A DNA stretch of 64,000 nt from Gracilaria domingensis (Eukaryota > Rhodophyta > Florideophyceae > Gracilariales > Gracilariaceae): assembly GCA_022539475.1 (NCBI GenBank), contig VCMS01000076.1, positions 124,001 through 188,000 on the forward strand. Reading direction: 5' to 3'. The position numbers were made by a program, and so were the translations under genes. The notes beneath the pieces were generated by a model, which saw only the letters and a list, made by a program, of their open reading frames with translations, was not told the DNA's origin and searched no databases. Below are positions 28,701 to 39,649 of this stretch, one piece after another; within the stretch, counting starts at the first letter, position 1; each line of letters begins with the position of its first letter.

Positions 28701-29847
28701 TCAGTGTGAATGATGAGCCTTAAGCCAACCGACATATTTTGCTGCATCTCTTCGCCCTTGTTCATAAATTTTCATAGCTTCGTGATAACCGCACGGAAAG
28801 AGGTGCTCAATGTTACATGTCTCCTGTGTTGGAGGGCAAATGTCAGCTGTCATGGCGTTAGGGTTGACGGTGGTGGTGATTACTCTGCCGCTATCGTCAT
28901 GCAAAACCGGCTGGTTGTTCGAGAAACCACCATCCCAATAGAATTTGCCGATACCAGGCCTGACTGGCCTTTCGTAGTAGATGGGGATATATGTTGAGGC
29001 AGCGAGCATGTTGTGCAGATGAACCTTGCTCTTAAACTTTCCGACGAGCACATTCCCGAAAAGTCTGGCTCTCTGCGGCGTTTCCGTGACAGAGATTAAA
29101 AGGCGATCCGTGGCGTTGAGATGAGCGTCTTTAGGGAGAGATCGTAGTATGTGAGGTAAAGTGTAGTTGCTCACTGTGCCCAGCGGCCCCAACGTATGGC
29201 GCTCAACACTCTCTATACCCATACTGATGCAAAACTTTAGTTGAAATTGAAGGTCGAGATCCAGGGCAGCAGCGGCGGCAATGAGTGCGCCGCCGGATGA
29301 GCCAAGCCATATGGTGTTGTCGTCGACCACTTTCTCACTCTTCAAAACTAGAGACAGGGGTGAGAGTTAGCATATGCAGATGTAGCGACAACGCAAGAGT
29401 GAGGTGTATCGTACCTTCGCACACGCCAATATGGTAGGGAAGCATCCATGCACATCCATTGAGAGAGACGGAGTGCAGCGGCAATTGCTTCTTCTCTCCA
29501 GGGCGCAGAGAGCGATCTGAGCCAATGTATCGTCTGAGCAATGAGCGCGACAGACAGTGCTCCGCCAGCGCCGGAGAACATGCTGTGAGAATGCGCTTTG
29601 CGGCTGCGATAATCTTGAGGCGTAAGTCTGACCATGGCCATCTGAGCCAAAGCCAGTCTGTAGACGCGACAAGAGCATTGATGACAGGCTCCAAAAGGAC
29701 GAGAAAAACGTAGAAAAGCGCCCACAGAAGGTACAGGACGCTGTGCCGCGCATGAACGGACACGATGCGAAGGGCGGCGGACATGAGGGAGTTGGGCGAG
29801 GAAAAGCGGTGAAAAATCATCCGGGGACGCACATGCCTGAGGAACAT
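28701..29847 (-). CDS. Patatin-like phospholipase, membrane-anchored, 2 exons
   Basis: Patatin-type lipases hydrolyse acyl esters with a Ser-Asp dyad. Exon 1 (29847-29415) and exon 2 (29347-28701) flank a 67-base intron (29414-29348, GTACGA...TAG). The spliced 359-residue protein reads YHIGVCEVLKSEKVVDD across the junction and then WLGSSGGALIA with the nucleophile Ser in GSSGG. DGGFSNNQP supplies the catalytic Asp. The oxyanion-type glycine motif lies in SLNGCAWMLPYHIGV. A strongly hydrophobic segment at about residues 35-60 (VLYLLWALFYVFLVLLEPVI) predicts an N-terminal membrane anchor. It is divergent from the S4 gene. Substrate is unknown (phospholipid or neutral lipid). Confidence 0.85.
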
Positions 29848-30275
29848 GACGGACAGGGTTGTGGCGGCATGACAAAGACGGAGAACGAAGGCGAGGTGGC
29901 CAGACGGCGGAGGGGTTATGAATGAAGAAAGAGGACGAAGTAAGGGACGGGCCACGCGTATCGACTGCCATCGCCCGACAAAGGCGTCACGTGGCCGTAG
30001 CAAACGGCGCGCGCGCGCGGGGGCGGCATTGGCGTTCTGTGAAAGGCAGCGGGGAGCGAGCACGCCACCGGTGCCACGTGCTCTCCGAGGCTCGGAGTCC
30101 GAGCACGCAGCCCCGATCTCTCGCCCGCGTTTCGAAGCGTTTCGAAGCGTTTCGAAGCGGCGCGAACGGCGGTCCGGCGCACGGGCCGACGTGGGCGGCC
30201 GCAGGCGGTTGTCGAGCGCTTCTTCCCCAGCGAGTGCGCAAGTTGTGCGCGTTCTGGCCCTCCGCGAGACGCGCC
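29848..30275. promoter_or_regulatory. Divergent promoter region with TTCGAAGCG tandem repeat
   Basis: This 428-base spacer lies between divergent patatin and S4 genes. At 30128-30159 the ten-base unit CGTTTCGAAG is repeated three times, each with a TTCGAA palindrome. Long reading frames through the region are biased-composition shadows. Confidence 0.55.
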
Positions 30276-30656
30276 ATGATGCAAGCGCGCCTCCCCACTG
30301 CCTTCGCAACGGCAGTGCCCCTGCGCTTCGCTGCTCAAGCGTCGCCCTCAACAAGCAGCACGTGCTGCCGCAGCGCGTCAGCGCGTCGCGAGAAAGCGCG
30401 CATGCTGGCACGAGATCGTTTCGACCAGCAGGGCCGCCAGTACATCCGTCTGGAGGAGTTTCTCAAGCTGCAGGGCATGGCGGCCACGGGCGGGGAGGCG
30501 AAGACGATGATCGCCGAGGGAGTGGTGCTTGTCAACGGGTGCGTGGAGTTTCGACGCGGACGCAAGCTGAGACAGGACGACGGCGTGTCGCTGCGGGGCG
30601 ATGACGTGCTTCTCGCCGTCGACTTTGTGAGCGACGACATCTCAGGCGACGCCTGA
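30276..30656 (+). CDS. S4-domain RNA-binding protein (YbcJ/YaaA-like), probably organellar
   Basis: The product has 126 residues. The S4 domain occupies about 48-120: YIRLEEFLKLQGMAATGGEAK, then IAEGVVLVNG and EFRRGRKLRQDDGVSL, the pattern of the small bacterial S4 proteins related to ribosome assembly. The first 45 residues are rich in Ala, Ser, Thr and Arg without acidic residues, consistent with a plastid or mitochondrial presequence. Two adjacent ATGs (30276, 30279) start the frame. RNA target unknown. Confidence 0.78.
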   Translation: MMQARLPTAFATAVPLRFAAQASPSTSSTCCRSASARREKARMLARDRFDQQGRQYIRLEEFLKLQGMAATGGEAKTMIAEGVVLVNGCVEFRRGRKLRQDDGVSLRGDDVLLAVDFVSDDISGDA

Positions 30657-30935
30657 GAGCGTGGAGCGCTTGTGCGATGGCGCTGGGCAGCGTCTGTGGT
30701 GCAGACTCTGCACTGGCTCAGCGCCGCGGCACGGGGCACCGGTGCTGGGGCGCTGCGCGTCGCGCGTGGTCGGCAGTCAACTTGGCTGCCACGCGTCACC
30801 AACGATGCTCGTTGTCATCGCCCAGGATCAACGCTTGTCGCAGGCGGCCGCTCGTGCTCGGTCAGCCGCCACCCTCGACTGCGTGCCGTGCTCGCGCGCC
30901 GCCGCGTCCTGCAGCGCTGCGTTCTTGTCGTCAAC

Positions 30936-31661
30936 ATGACGAACATGACTGCTGATAAATACTCTGTGCTGCTGCCCACCTTCAACGAGCGCGAGAATCT
31001 GCCCTACGTCATCTTCTTTCTCGACGAGGCCTTCAACCGCGCCCAGGTCGATTACGAAGTCATCATTGTTGATGACGCTTCTCCTGATGGCACTCAGCAG
31101 GTGGCAAAGGCGCTGCAGCAGTCCTATGGCGCCGATAAGATCATTCTGCGTCCACGGGAGTGTCGAGCAGGTCTGGGCAGTGCATACATGCACGGTGCCA
31201 AGCACGCTACCGGCAATTTTGTCATCATACTGGATGCGGATCTCTCCCATCACCCAAAATTCATTCCGGCCTTCATCGACAAACAGAGGCAAACTTCCTG
31301 CGACGTTGTCACTGGAACGCGTTACGTCGAAGACGGCGGCGTATATGGATGGACTTTGAGAAGAAAGCTCGTGTCACGCGTCGCCAACTATCTTGCACAT
31401 ATCATCTTGCGCCCGCGTGTCTCAGATCTTACTGGCAGTTTTCGGCTGTATAGGAGAAAGTGTTTTGATTCCATCATGAATCAGATGGAAGCCAAGGGAT
31501 ATGTGTTCCAAATGGAAATAATCGTCAGGGCGAAGAGAATGGGCTTGGATGTACGCGAGGTTCCCATCACATTTGTTGACCGTCTTTTTGGAGAGAGTAA
31601 GATGGGAGCCGACGAAATCATTCAATATCTAATTCAGTTGTGGCGTTTGGCTTGGGTCTAA
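30936..31661 (+). CDS. DPM1: Dolichol-phosphate mannosyltransferase catalytic subunit
   Basis: DPM1 makes dolichol-phosphate-mannose from GDP-mannose on the ER membrane for N-glycans, O-mannose and GPI anchors. The 241-residue GT2 enzyme shows SVLLPTFNERENLPYVIFFL, IIVDDASPDGTQQV, the catalytic DADLSHHP and GTRYVEDGGVYGW. It ends without a C-terminal membrane helix, so it is of the human type that relies on DPM2/DPM3 partners, not the yeast type. The ATG at 30936 is chosen because homology begins eight residues later; upstream frame is GC-rich non-homologous sequence. Confidence 0.93.
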   Translation: MTNMTADKYSVLLPTFNERENLPYVIFFLDEAFNRAQVDYEVIIVDDASPDGTQQVAKALQQSYGADKIILRPRECRAGLGSAYMHGAKHATGNFVIILDADLSHHPKFIPAFIDKQRQTSCDVVTGTRYVEDGGVYGWTLRRKLVSRVANYLAHIILRPRVSDLTGSFRLYRRKCFDSIMNQMEAKGYVFQMEIIVRAKRMGLDVREVPITFVDRLFGESKMGADEIIQYLIQLWRLAWV

Positions 31662-32820
31662 GTCATCGCTTCACGCCTCACGTCACTACCTAGTGCTAGG
31701 CCCAACAACTCCTAATCCAATTCTATCCTACCACCACCACGGCTGACTCTTGATTCTACCAAACCTCTTGCGATGAATTGCAATCTAACTATCTTAACCA
31801 AGATGCAGTGAGGATACAGAATGCAAACTTGACCTCTGCTGTCGGTTCTACAGCCTCTCTTCTACACTCTGCATGCAACCGTGTTCCGACGTTGGCGAAG
31901 AACACCTCGCTAGGCACCTGCCTGTCTATGCATCTTCGTGGTGTATCACTCACTTTTTCGGACCAGTGCATGTCTTGTTATTTCGCTCCAAAACGCAGCG
32001 AATCACAGAGAGTGTAAATTGTACAAAGGGTAGAGCGCCATTATAAACTCGACCCAGAATTCTGCGCTGTAGAAATCGAAAGCAGCGCTGCACTTCTCAA
32101 CTACCAGTAACCGGCAAACTTCCAGCAACACTACAACTCACGAACAATCGTCTTGCTCCACGGCATACGTGACCTGAACGAGAAGTGAAAGCTTTGTTGT
32201 GAACTTGCAAGAGAGTTAAGGCGCTAGCCTTTCTAACCTACGCTTGGGTATCGCAGACTCTTTCTACACGAATACTGAAGTTTTTGTCGAATCAAAAATA
32301 CGTCGATCAGTACAGTTGTAGAACAGTACAAGGGTACCAAAGGTAGCCTTATATCCTATGGATGCCAAGCATGACTAGCACGCAAAAGCGATCTCAGCCG
32401 GCTCTTCTGCAACCCAGATGTATGCAAACTATCTCACTACGTTGCATGAACGTTCAGAAATTCAGAAACGGACGTATGAAGTATTCGAGCACCGCCACAT
32501 TGGTTCCCTTATGGCGCGTTTGGCGTCAGATTCGGGTCTTTTTCGACAATTTCTTATCCTCAGATGCTGTGCTGGTATTCAAAGCATTCAAGACTTTTCT
32601 GGTATATGTTTCCGCCGAGTGCTCTGTGCTTTGCGGGCAGACAGCTCTCGAGAATCAATTGGAACCTTCGCAGGCCACCTCTATATAAGTGGCACATGGT
32701 TCTCCGTTCTCCTCTTGACTTGCAACTATTTGTGCACAGTAATTGGGGACATCCCGCACGAGACGCTATACAACTTGCGATCTGTGAACAACGTAACGCC
32801 TGCATTGCCCGTAGGAAAAA
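31662..32820. other. Spacer, no confident gene
   Basis: A 1159-base stretch on the 3' side of DPM1. Overlapping frames around 32362-32828 reach 108-136 codons but resemble no family and compete with one another. No RNA gene recognised. Confidence 0.35.
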
Positions 32821-33546
32821 ATGATTAGTACAGAAGCTGGCACAGCCTTTGGGATCTGCCACTCTTGGAAAGACCAACAACAAAGGATATCTGAATACTT
32901 GCAAAGTCGAGGATTACGACCCCATGGCAACTCCCGTCACAATCCCCGTCTCCTGCTCGCCCAACATGATGACGACACAGTTACCGTGTACCAGGCGTAT
33001 AAGCCTTCTATTGGCCGTGCAGCTGCTGAAAACAGAAACTTCTGTAACTCCGAATTTAGCTTCTCGCGGATGACTTGGGTTAAGCCAAATTTTACATGGA
33101 TGATGTACCGTTCGGGATGGGCCTCGAAGGAAGACCAGGAAGTGATTCTGGCCATTCGCTTGTGGCGGGAATACTTTGATGACCTGCTCGCTCAAAGTGT
33201 GTCGACGGCATACAGCTCCACAGCTGAGCACGCCACGGTTGCGGAGTGGGGCAAGGCTCTGAAGAAGAGTGACGTGCTGATTCAGTGGGACCCTGATCAC
33301 CACATTATCACGGGAGCTCCGTTACCGTACCGAGTTGTTCAGCTTGGGATCCGACGGGAGGCGCTTGAAGGCTTCAGAGGTGGAGGAATCGCCTCCATCA
33401 CAGATATTTCTCAAGAAGCTCGAAGGCTTCGAAAGCAGCTATTGAGCAAACCCCTTACTGACCCCTTGTCTTGCACTGAAGAAACTCCCCTTGAAACGCA
33501 GTATCGCACAAGCGCTGCCATTGCTCAGAACAAGATGATTCAATAA
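32821..33546 (+). CDS. DUF4291 family protein
   Basis: The frame has 241 residues. DUF4291 is widespread in bacteria and scattered in eukaryotes; its function is not established. Family signatures are clear: TVYQAYKPSIGRAAAENR, FSFSRMTWVKPNFTWMMYRSGWA, QEVILAIRLWREYFDDLL, VLIQWDPDHH and YRVVQLGIRREALEGF. The first 50 residues are less convincing and the true start could lie elsewhere or be supplied by an upstream exon; 32821 is the first ATG in frame. Sporadic eukaryotic distribution makes an origin by gene transfer possible but unproven here. Confidence 0.82.
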   Translation: MISTEAGTAFGICHSWKDQQQRISEYLQSRGLRPHGNSRHNPRLLLAQHDDDTVTVYQAYKPSIGRAAAENRNFCNSEFSFSRMTWVKPNFTWMMYRSGWASKEDQEVILAIRLWREYFDDLLAQSVSTAYSSTAEHATVAEWGKALKKSDVLIQWDPDHHIITGAPLPYRVVQLGIRREALEGFRGGGIASITDISQEARRLRKQLLSKPLTDPLSCTEETPLETQYRTSAAIAQNKMIQ

Positions 33547-33860
33547 ACCACGGCCAATTCTGCTTTTGTAGAGCGGAACTGCACACTTTGCGACAGTCCC
33601 TAGCTGCCTCCTGTATAGAAAGAACAAAGTGCTGCATCCGCAGTCCGGCTTCCCTTTCCTTTCGATTTATCTTTCTCTTCATATGCATCATATATGCAGA
33701 AGATGTACACAACGAAGCGAAAGTCTGTTTAGTGTCTGCTGGCGACGAGAAACTCAACTTTCCAGGATGGCAACCATCGCTCCGTCCTCCCCTCCCTTCC
33801 TCCCTTTCGCGCTGAACCTTTTTCCTTCAATTCTGTCTATCCACGTCGTGTCCAGTCGGA
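33547..33860. other. Short spacer, no gene seen
   Basis: These 314 bases, with pyrimidine-rich stretches near 33780-33830, precede the NTF2-like gene. No other signal is seen. Confidence 0.35.
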
Positions 33861-34268
33861 ATGCAGTCTGCCTCCCACCAAGCCCGCGAGATTGGGAGAG
33901 CTCATCTGGCGACGCTCAACACGGCGCTGCAACGAAGCACTCCCTCATTTACAAATGGAATGCTATCTATGATCTACGCTTCTGACGTTTGGGTCACGGT
34001 ACGCTCAGTCCATTCTGATCGTATCACTTCGACAAATAGCCTTGCCGATGCAGTGGGGCTTCTTTCAGACTATCAGCTTTTGGGGGCAGTGTTTGACAAA
34101 ATTCATTTCTTGACCGACTCTTATACTCCGGGTACGATTCAGGTGATCATGCTCGGATCGCTTCGACTGTTTGGACATGCCTTTGTCACGCATTACTTTC
34201 GTAGACTGACGTTGAGAGGAAACGCCGGCCGTTGGAGGTTTACGAGTGATGACATATTTCTTTTGTGA
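33861..34268 (+). CDS. NTF2-like protein (nuclear transport factor 2 fold)
   Basis: The 135-residue frame has the length and order of NTF2: an N-terminal helix region (REIGRAHLATLNTALQR), a Phe/Tyr-containing turn (SFTNGMLSMIYAS), a central helix (LADAVGLLSDY) and a C-terminal beta-sheet run (PGTIQVIMLGSLRLFGHAF, THYFRRLTLRG, WRFTSDDIFLL). The last block mirrors the canonical WxxxNDIF ending. NTF2 carries Ran-GDP into the nucleus; related folds occur in G3BP and Mtr2-type export factors, and I cannot choose between them. Start at the first ATG. Confidence 0.55.
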   Translation: MQSASHQAREIGRAHLATLNTALQRSTPSFTNGMLSMIYASDVWVTVRSVHSDRITSTNSLADAVGLLSDYQLLGAVFDKIHFLTDSYTPGTIQVIMLGSLRLFGHAFVTHYFRRLTLRGNAGRWRFTSDDIFLL

Positions 34269-34462
34269 CCCTTTACTCTCAGCGATTGGAGACATCGCGT
34301 TCTTCCGCACAACTTACGCGTTGTACAAACAGTGAAACCATGAGCTAACTCAAAAATCATGTCGCTCCGATTGAGTTCAAGACAAGTCTAAGAACGCAGT
34401 CACCGACTGCGGTGAATCTTGTTCTACCATGGCATACAACTACCTCCATCGAACATAGTGAA

Positions 34463-36534
34463 CTACGTTTGCGACCGCGGTACACATACATTGAATTGGC
34501 TGCAGACGAGATCCTTTGAGGCACAAGCAATGTTTCCTGTTCTTGAGCACTGCTCAAACAAACCAGCCACTCGTTGGCATCTATGTGAGCCGTTCTTTGG
34601 CAAACAGACAAGTGGGAAGATATCCGTAATATACTCACCACTGGGATCCATTTGAATTTCAGCGACACACCTGCGAGAGTTCTTTCCAGGACGTGGATTG
34701 CAAGCATCACTAATGTTAAGCAACAGGGAGGGGTCGTAGCATTCTCTTTGGAAACCATGCTCTCTATGGGACGGATCGCATTTCAGGTCTCCAACGCATG
34801 ACTCATCACTAGTGCATATTCCACCCACGCCTCGCTTCGGGCGACATACTCTTGTACCATTACCGGTGAAATCGTGTGAACATTGTAGCCCGCCCTTGCA
34901 TTTCTATTCATTCGCATGATATACGAGACAAAAGTTGGTCAGAATATGATGGAGTTCATGTAGAGAAAGAGATGACTTACGAATTCAAATTGTGCAGATG
35001 TCGAGCACGACTGCCAGAGCCCGACTTTCTTGACAGGAAGCCTGCAAGATTTCCCGAATCCGAAATTCGGTGGATTCGGTACACATGATAGGGCAGGTGG
35101 GCAGCTCAGCTCTGTACAGTTACCAGACAAAGAAGCAAATGTGTTCGGGACTTCTGGCGCCGCGCCCACACGGCGACATGCTCCATTCACGCAGAAAGTT
35201 CCTTCTTCACATTCAAAGCGAAACTGATCCGAACAGTTCGCCCCGACAGGGACCATCTTCACACAAGTGCTCAGTGGGGGAGGGGGAAAACGACTAGGAA
35301 TCATTTCAACACCAGGAACCTGAGAGCAGACAGTGTTCGGTTCACAAATGGCAAACTCTTCTGCACTACAAACAGCTCCATGCGGCACGACCTCTCGCAG
35401 TCTTCTGCAACCATACGTGCCTTGAAACTGCTTTGTTTGACGCGACAGAGCGCGACGACATTCGCGAGGATTACCTAGATTGTCTGGTGGACAACTGCTT
35501 AGCGGCGAACGCGGCGTGCAAAAATGCTCTCTAGGATTGGGTGAGGTCCCTCTTTGAACACAAACATGTGCCCCATCCACATCTGCACAACTGAGTCCTC
35601 TTCGAGAGTCGCACCTGTCTGAGGTGGGGTCACAACTGGCTCCCAAGTCTTTGATGAGGTCGCCTTCTGGGACGCAGATACCTGTCGCGCCGGATGGTCT
35701 GTTGCACAGAACATCGGCGGTGCGAGGGTCACGCAATGGAATAGGAACTACTTCACATTGGGCGTCATCGTCGCATTTCTGTCCTGGTTTCTGAGACGTT
35801 TGGCAAACACCGGGTCTTGTATATGGATCCAATGTATTGACACAAAAACTTTCACATTCAAAGTTATCAGGTTCCATTCCGCAGGTTTGACCACCAACTT
35901 TTCTTGCAGCACACTTGCTGACCATGGAGCGACAGTAAAAACCGTTTAGTACCTGGCATGGACCTCCCATTCCTATTTGACAAGAGTCACCCTCAAAACC
36001 GATGTTGGATACATCACAACTGCGTCCATTCACACACTCAAGCTCTCCTTCGCACATAGCCCCATTTGAACCAAAGGCTTGTGAAACGATTGTGACTTGT
36101 GAACAATCATCACCCTTAGAGAGCTGTTGCACACATGTTGGGGGTGTGGCTGTGGACCCGCCAATATAGCCACAAAATGATCCTTCTTGACATTCCACGC
36201 CAGTATTGGGAAAACATTGAGAACCCTTTGACAATCGTGGTACACATGTTGAAGTAAACACTGGATAATCATCCCCCGAGTGCAAAGCATCATCAGACGG
36301 AAACAAGGGAGCTTTGCAATAATGGTCAGTGGCACATTCAATATGGCTCAGGCATGACTCCTTTGATGTGATGAGATGAGTCGATGGAATGGCAGTGCGC
36401 GCCGAAGAACTGGCAAAGAAAAAGCAAAGCAGTAACACCCCATGACGTAAGGAAATACCTTGTAACGCACGCATTAAAGAGAGTGACGAAAACAGCGCCC
36501 CGCTGCTACGGAACAAGATTTCAACAGATGGCAT
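34463..36534 (-). CDS. Secreted cysteine-rich repeat protein, 2 exons
   Basis: I do not recognise a named family. Exon 1 (36534-34981) and exon 2 (34903-34463) flank a 77-base intron (34980-34904, GTAAGT...TAG) and together give about 664 residues. A signal peptide is likely near residues 21-46 (LLLCFFFASSSA); the Met at residue 21 may be the true start. The rest is a string of Cys-rich modules of the kind CxxGxxC...C (GSQCFPNTGVECQEGSFC, CNRPSGATGICVPEGD, CEEGTFCVNGACRR) resembling EB or Dickkopf-like modules. The reading continues the Cys spacing smoothly across the intron (KCKGGLQCSHDF). No C-terminal membrane helix is seen, so it is probably extracellular or wall-associated. Confidence 0.75.
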
Positions 36535-38745
36535 CGCGATGTTGACGAACGAGGATTATACGAGGTCCCATACTCGTTAAATGCAAAATTTGCAACCCGA
36601 TAACCTTTTAGAGTGGCATGACGTTGCCCTGGCCAAAGTTAAAGACTCGCGTTCAGGAGGGACCTTAAAAGGTTCCCCCTATATCACGTTCAAATCAATT
36701 TTTCTGATCCTCTTTCTAACATCGACTGTGTTTGAGGTTTTGCCAAGATCTTGCTGCATCCTTGTATGCTCTAAGCCATATTCAGATGTATTGAGTGTAG
36801 ATACCGTCGGTAAGACCAGATAAAACTGCGCTCAAGAGAAACCACAGGCCCAAACCTATTGTATGATACGTTCCAAAACTGCATATGGCCAACTGTCATG
36901 ATGCTTTCGAGGCATGAACTTTGAGATAAAGACTGATAACAAAAATGACTTGTCATGGCCCACTGGGGCTACGCAGCTCCAGTGTGCGCACACAAAACCA
37001 CTGAGCTACATGCCCGGTATCAACCATGACAGTCAACAACTGTGCTATGATAAAATTATGTATCCACCAAAGTATTTTCTTTAGCATTGAAGCTCAGGTC
37101 CTTGCGCATGAAAAGCAGCACGCAGATTGGGATCTTCTTGAACTGTTCACAGCTTTAATTTGTACGAAAGGCCAAGATTAACCTTAAATCGGTTATAATC
37201 GTGAGCAAATGTTAGCTGACGTGAGGGAAAGTCAAGATGTGGTGGGGTGAGGGATGGCACTGCGTTCTGGTAATTTGCGTCGACAAGTGATGCTGGTATC
37301 GAATGCAACGCACCAGAAGTTGTGGCGAGATGGAACTGAACTGTTACAGCGGACAACCTATTGAAGCTTATTTGCGTGGCTACAATCTGCACGTATACGT
37401 TGTGGTCCCGACGAATAGGTGAGCTTCGTAGCATTCAGCATGGATACGTGGTAACTTGGATGCTCTGAAGCATGGCAAGGTTATGCAGGACAGTTGATAT
37501 GTGTATGGAAGTCACCTCTCAACCTACCCATGTTGGTGACGCTGACGTACACTATTGTCATGCTCTACTTCCTGGCTTTCTTCTCTTCTTCTTTTCATGG
37601 GTCACACACTAGGGTGAGAACGCTTGCGACCCACGCTTGTGCATATGACCTCAGACTCTAGAGTGCTGATAAGCATGTTTGTCATCACGGAAGCTTCCCC
37701 TGGAAAACAATAAACAGAGCATGCCTGAGGCTGCCCCATACATCTTCTGCTCATTGCAAGAACGGAAAAGTCCGGTGCCCTGCATCAAGCAGAACTGGCG
37801 TTCTTCTTTAGGAGAGAAGGATACTTTTAGACTAAGATATAGCTTTACTTCTGCCTCGTAATTGGGGTTAGATTACCACAAATGATAGAAAGCGAGAGAA
37901 CTTGCGTTGATCACGACACTCGGCAGCCGCATAACCAGAGGACAGATGACCGATTCAGCTGTGTCGTGGGACGATATATGTATATAGATATATATGAGCA
38001 TCAGCTTTCTGTCTACTTCTTACACTTCTGCCGAACGTTTTTTTTTTGAAAGAAACGCTCTCTCACTAGAAAGCTTAACCCACATGATCAATGTTGATCA
38101 ATACATAGTGTGGTATTCTAAGGAACTATTGTGGCGGAAAAGATTTTGGACTTTCTTGCAATATACGTTGGTTCTATAACAAATGCTCTGTGCTACCCTT
38201 GATCACCTCTGTATAACGTATTGGTGGCATACACGTAAATGAGAGAGATATCGAACTTAGGCCGGGTCTTAATTCACCCGTCTACCTGTTCCTTGAGGAG
38301 TGCTCGCGACGCTTATGTTTGCCAGCGTTATGCGAACGCCAGGGTCCGGCTGTTGGTGCGATTATTCGAAAGTGGCCCGAGAGGGTGCTGGCCTTCCTTG
38401 CGAGAGGGCGCTTCTTCCACGAGAAGCGCTATATTTTACGTTGGAATTAGGCTAGAATACCCATGAAAAGAGAGAGAGAGAGTGCTCATCCAGGATTCAC
38501 AATGCCTTTTGGTCGCACGAACCAAAGATTCTACCCTTGGGTATGGCTTCAAATTTGCAAATGCGTTTGAAAAGATCTGTTTACAGTTTTTTGAGCCTTT
38601 GCGGCACAGGGGCTCTGCCGCACGTTGACAGTTTGAGCTTGTCACTGCGATCATCGCACGATGGGCGCAGCGCAGTGGTTGCCTACTCCGGAAAGAGTTT
38701 TCTCGCAACGGTGTGTGCCCCTGGCGGACAAGGCCCTACGACAGC
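36535..38745. other. Long gene-poor stretch
   Basis: About 2.2 kb of moderate AT content without a convincing coding region. Short frames near 37147-37434 and 38239-38708 have no recognisable product. It includes a tRNA-like A-box element near 36960-37020 and an AT-rich tract near 37970-38000. Confidence 0.4.
36961..37018 (-). other. tRNA-like element with perfect A box, no B box
   Basis: On the minus strand GGGCATGTAGCTCAGTGG carries a perfect A-box consensus (TAGCTCAGTGG, from 37008). It is followed by GTGTGCGCACAC and a CACTGG...CCAGTG hairpin. A TTCGA-type B box does not follow at the expected distance, so it is not a functional tRNA gene as read. It may be a tRNA relic or the head of a tRNA-derived SINE, or chance. 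Confidence 0.25.
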
Positions 38746-39505
38746 ATGAGTGGAGGAGCTCTCAGTCGTCTTCTACCGTTTAGTGGAATCGGCATCGGAT
38801 TCGGTCTTGGGATCGGCTGCGGAGGCGTTGTTGGATGCGGCATAGGTGGTAAAGGTAAAGTGAATCCATCCCCCGTATTGCATCTTCATGAGGCGCATTT
38901 ATGTCACGCGTAGCCATCTGCGCTCGGTTCCGCCCGCATCTCCGCAGTTACCGCCCGACTTTTCTAAGAGATTGAAGCCTTTGCTGCTTTCACCTCACTC
39001 GCACGACGTGCTCACCCCGCGGCTCGAACCTTCGCATTCGCTGCCGTACCCTGATCGACAACCCGGCCCCATCTCGCCACACGGCACCGAACGACTGGAT
39101 GCGCCAGAAGCGGTAAACTCGTACGACCACTTTCTTACAAAAGCACGACTTTTGCTGGAAAGCGAGTTTCGAAGCCAGCCTTCGTCGCAAATACGAGAAT
39201 TGGAAGAGTCTCTCGAGAACCGTTTGTACACAGTGAGATTCACATGGAGTGGAGGCGCTCAGGAGTCGGTTTTTCTGACCGGTTCCTTCAATGGTTGGGG
39301 TGCACCTATTGCCATGCACAAGAGATGTACGTCAGAGCAAGAAACGGTGTGGGAGTGTGTGGTGCGTTTGTCAACTGGTGAATATCGCTACAAATACGTG
39401 GTCGACGGAGAACTGCGAGTTGACGGCGAGCGATTGTGCGAGTATGTGGGCTTTGTTCCAGTCGCGAACAAGCTGATCATTGAAGAGGCAGAGAGGATAG
39501 GATGA
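38746..39505 (+). CDS. CBM48 (AMPK-type glycogen-binding) domain protein, possibly with a Gly-rich membrane exon
   Basis: The firm part is 38888-39505. It has a basic Pro-rich region, a short helix (FLTKARLLLESEF, ELEESLENRLY) and a C-terminal CBM48 domain (VRFTWSGGAQESVFLTGSFN, GW, YRYKYVVDGELRVD). CBM48 binds alpha-glucans in AMPK beta subunits, branching enzymes and plant PTST proteins. Just upstream, an ATG at 38746 opens a 38-codon segment (PFSGIGIGFGLGIGCGGVVG) that looks like a glycine-zipper membrane helix. It could join in phase 0 by an 88-base intron (38860-38947, GTGAAT...CGCAG), whose donor is weak. If not spliced, translation would begin at 38888 and the protein has 205 residues. 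Role: starch/glycogen-binding scaffold, inferred. Confidence 0.65.
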
Positions 39506-39649
39506 AGCGTTATCGGAAGCCTGAGGATATCAACCAAGCTAACAATAGAAGAACTCTGTACAAGGAACAAAATTGGTACTGACTACACTTTTTTTTTTTT
39601 TCCGTATTCGTGTGGTTCACTAAACAATGGGCTTTAACACTGCTATCAC

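Noticed and set aside
34630-34680. A second intron in the Cys-rich gene at a GTGAGT site
   Set aside because: Splicing it would give an immediate stop, while the unspliced reading continues the Cys spacing.
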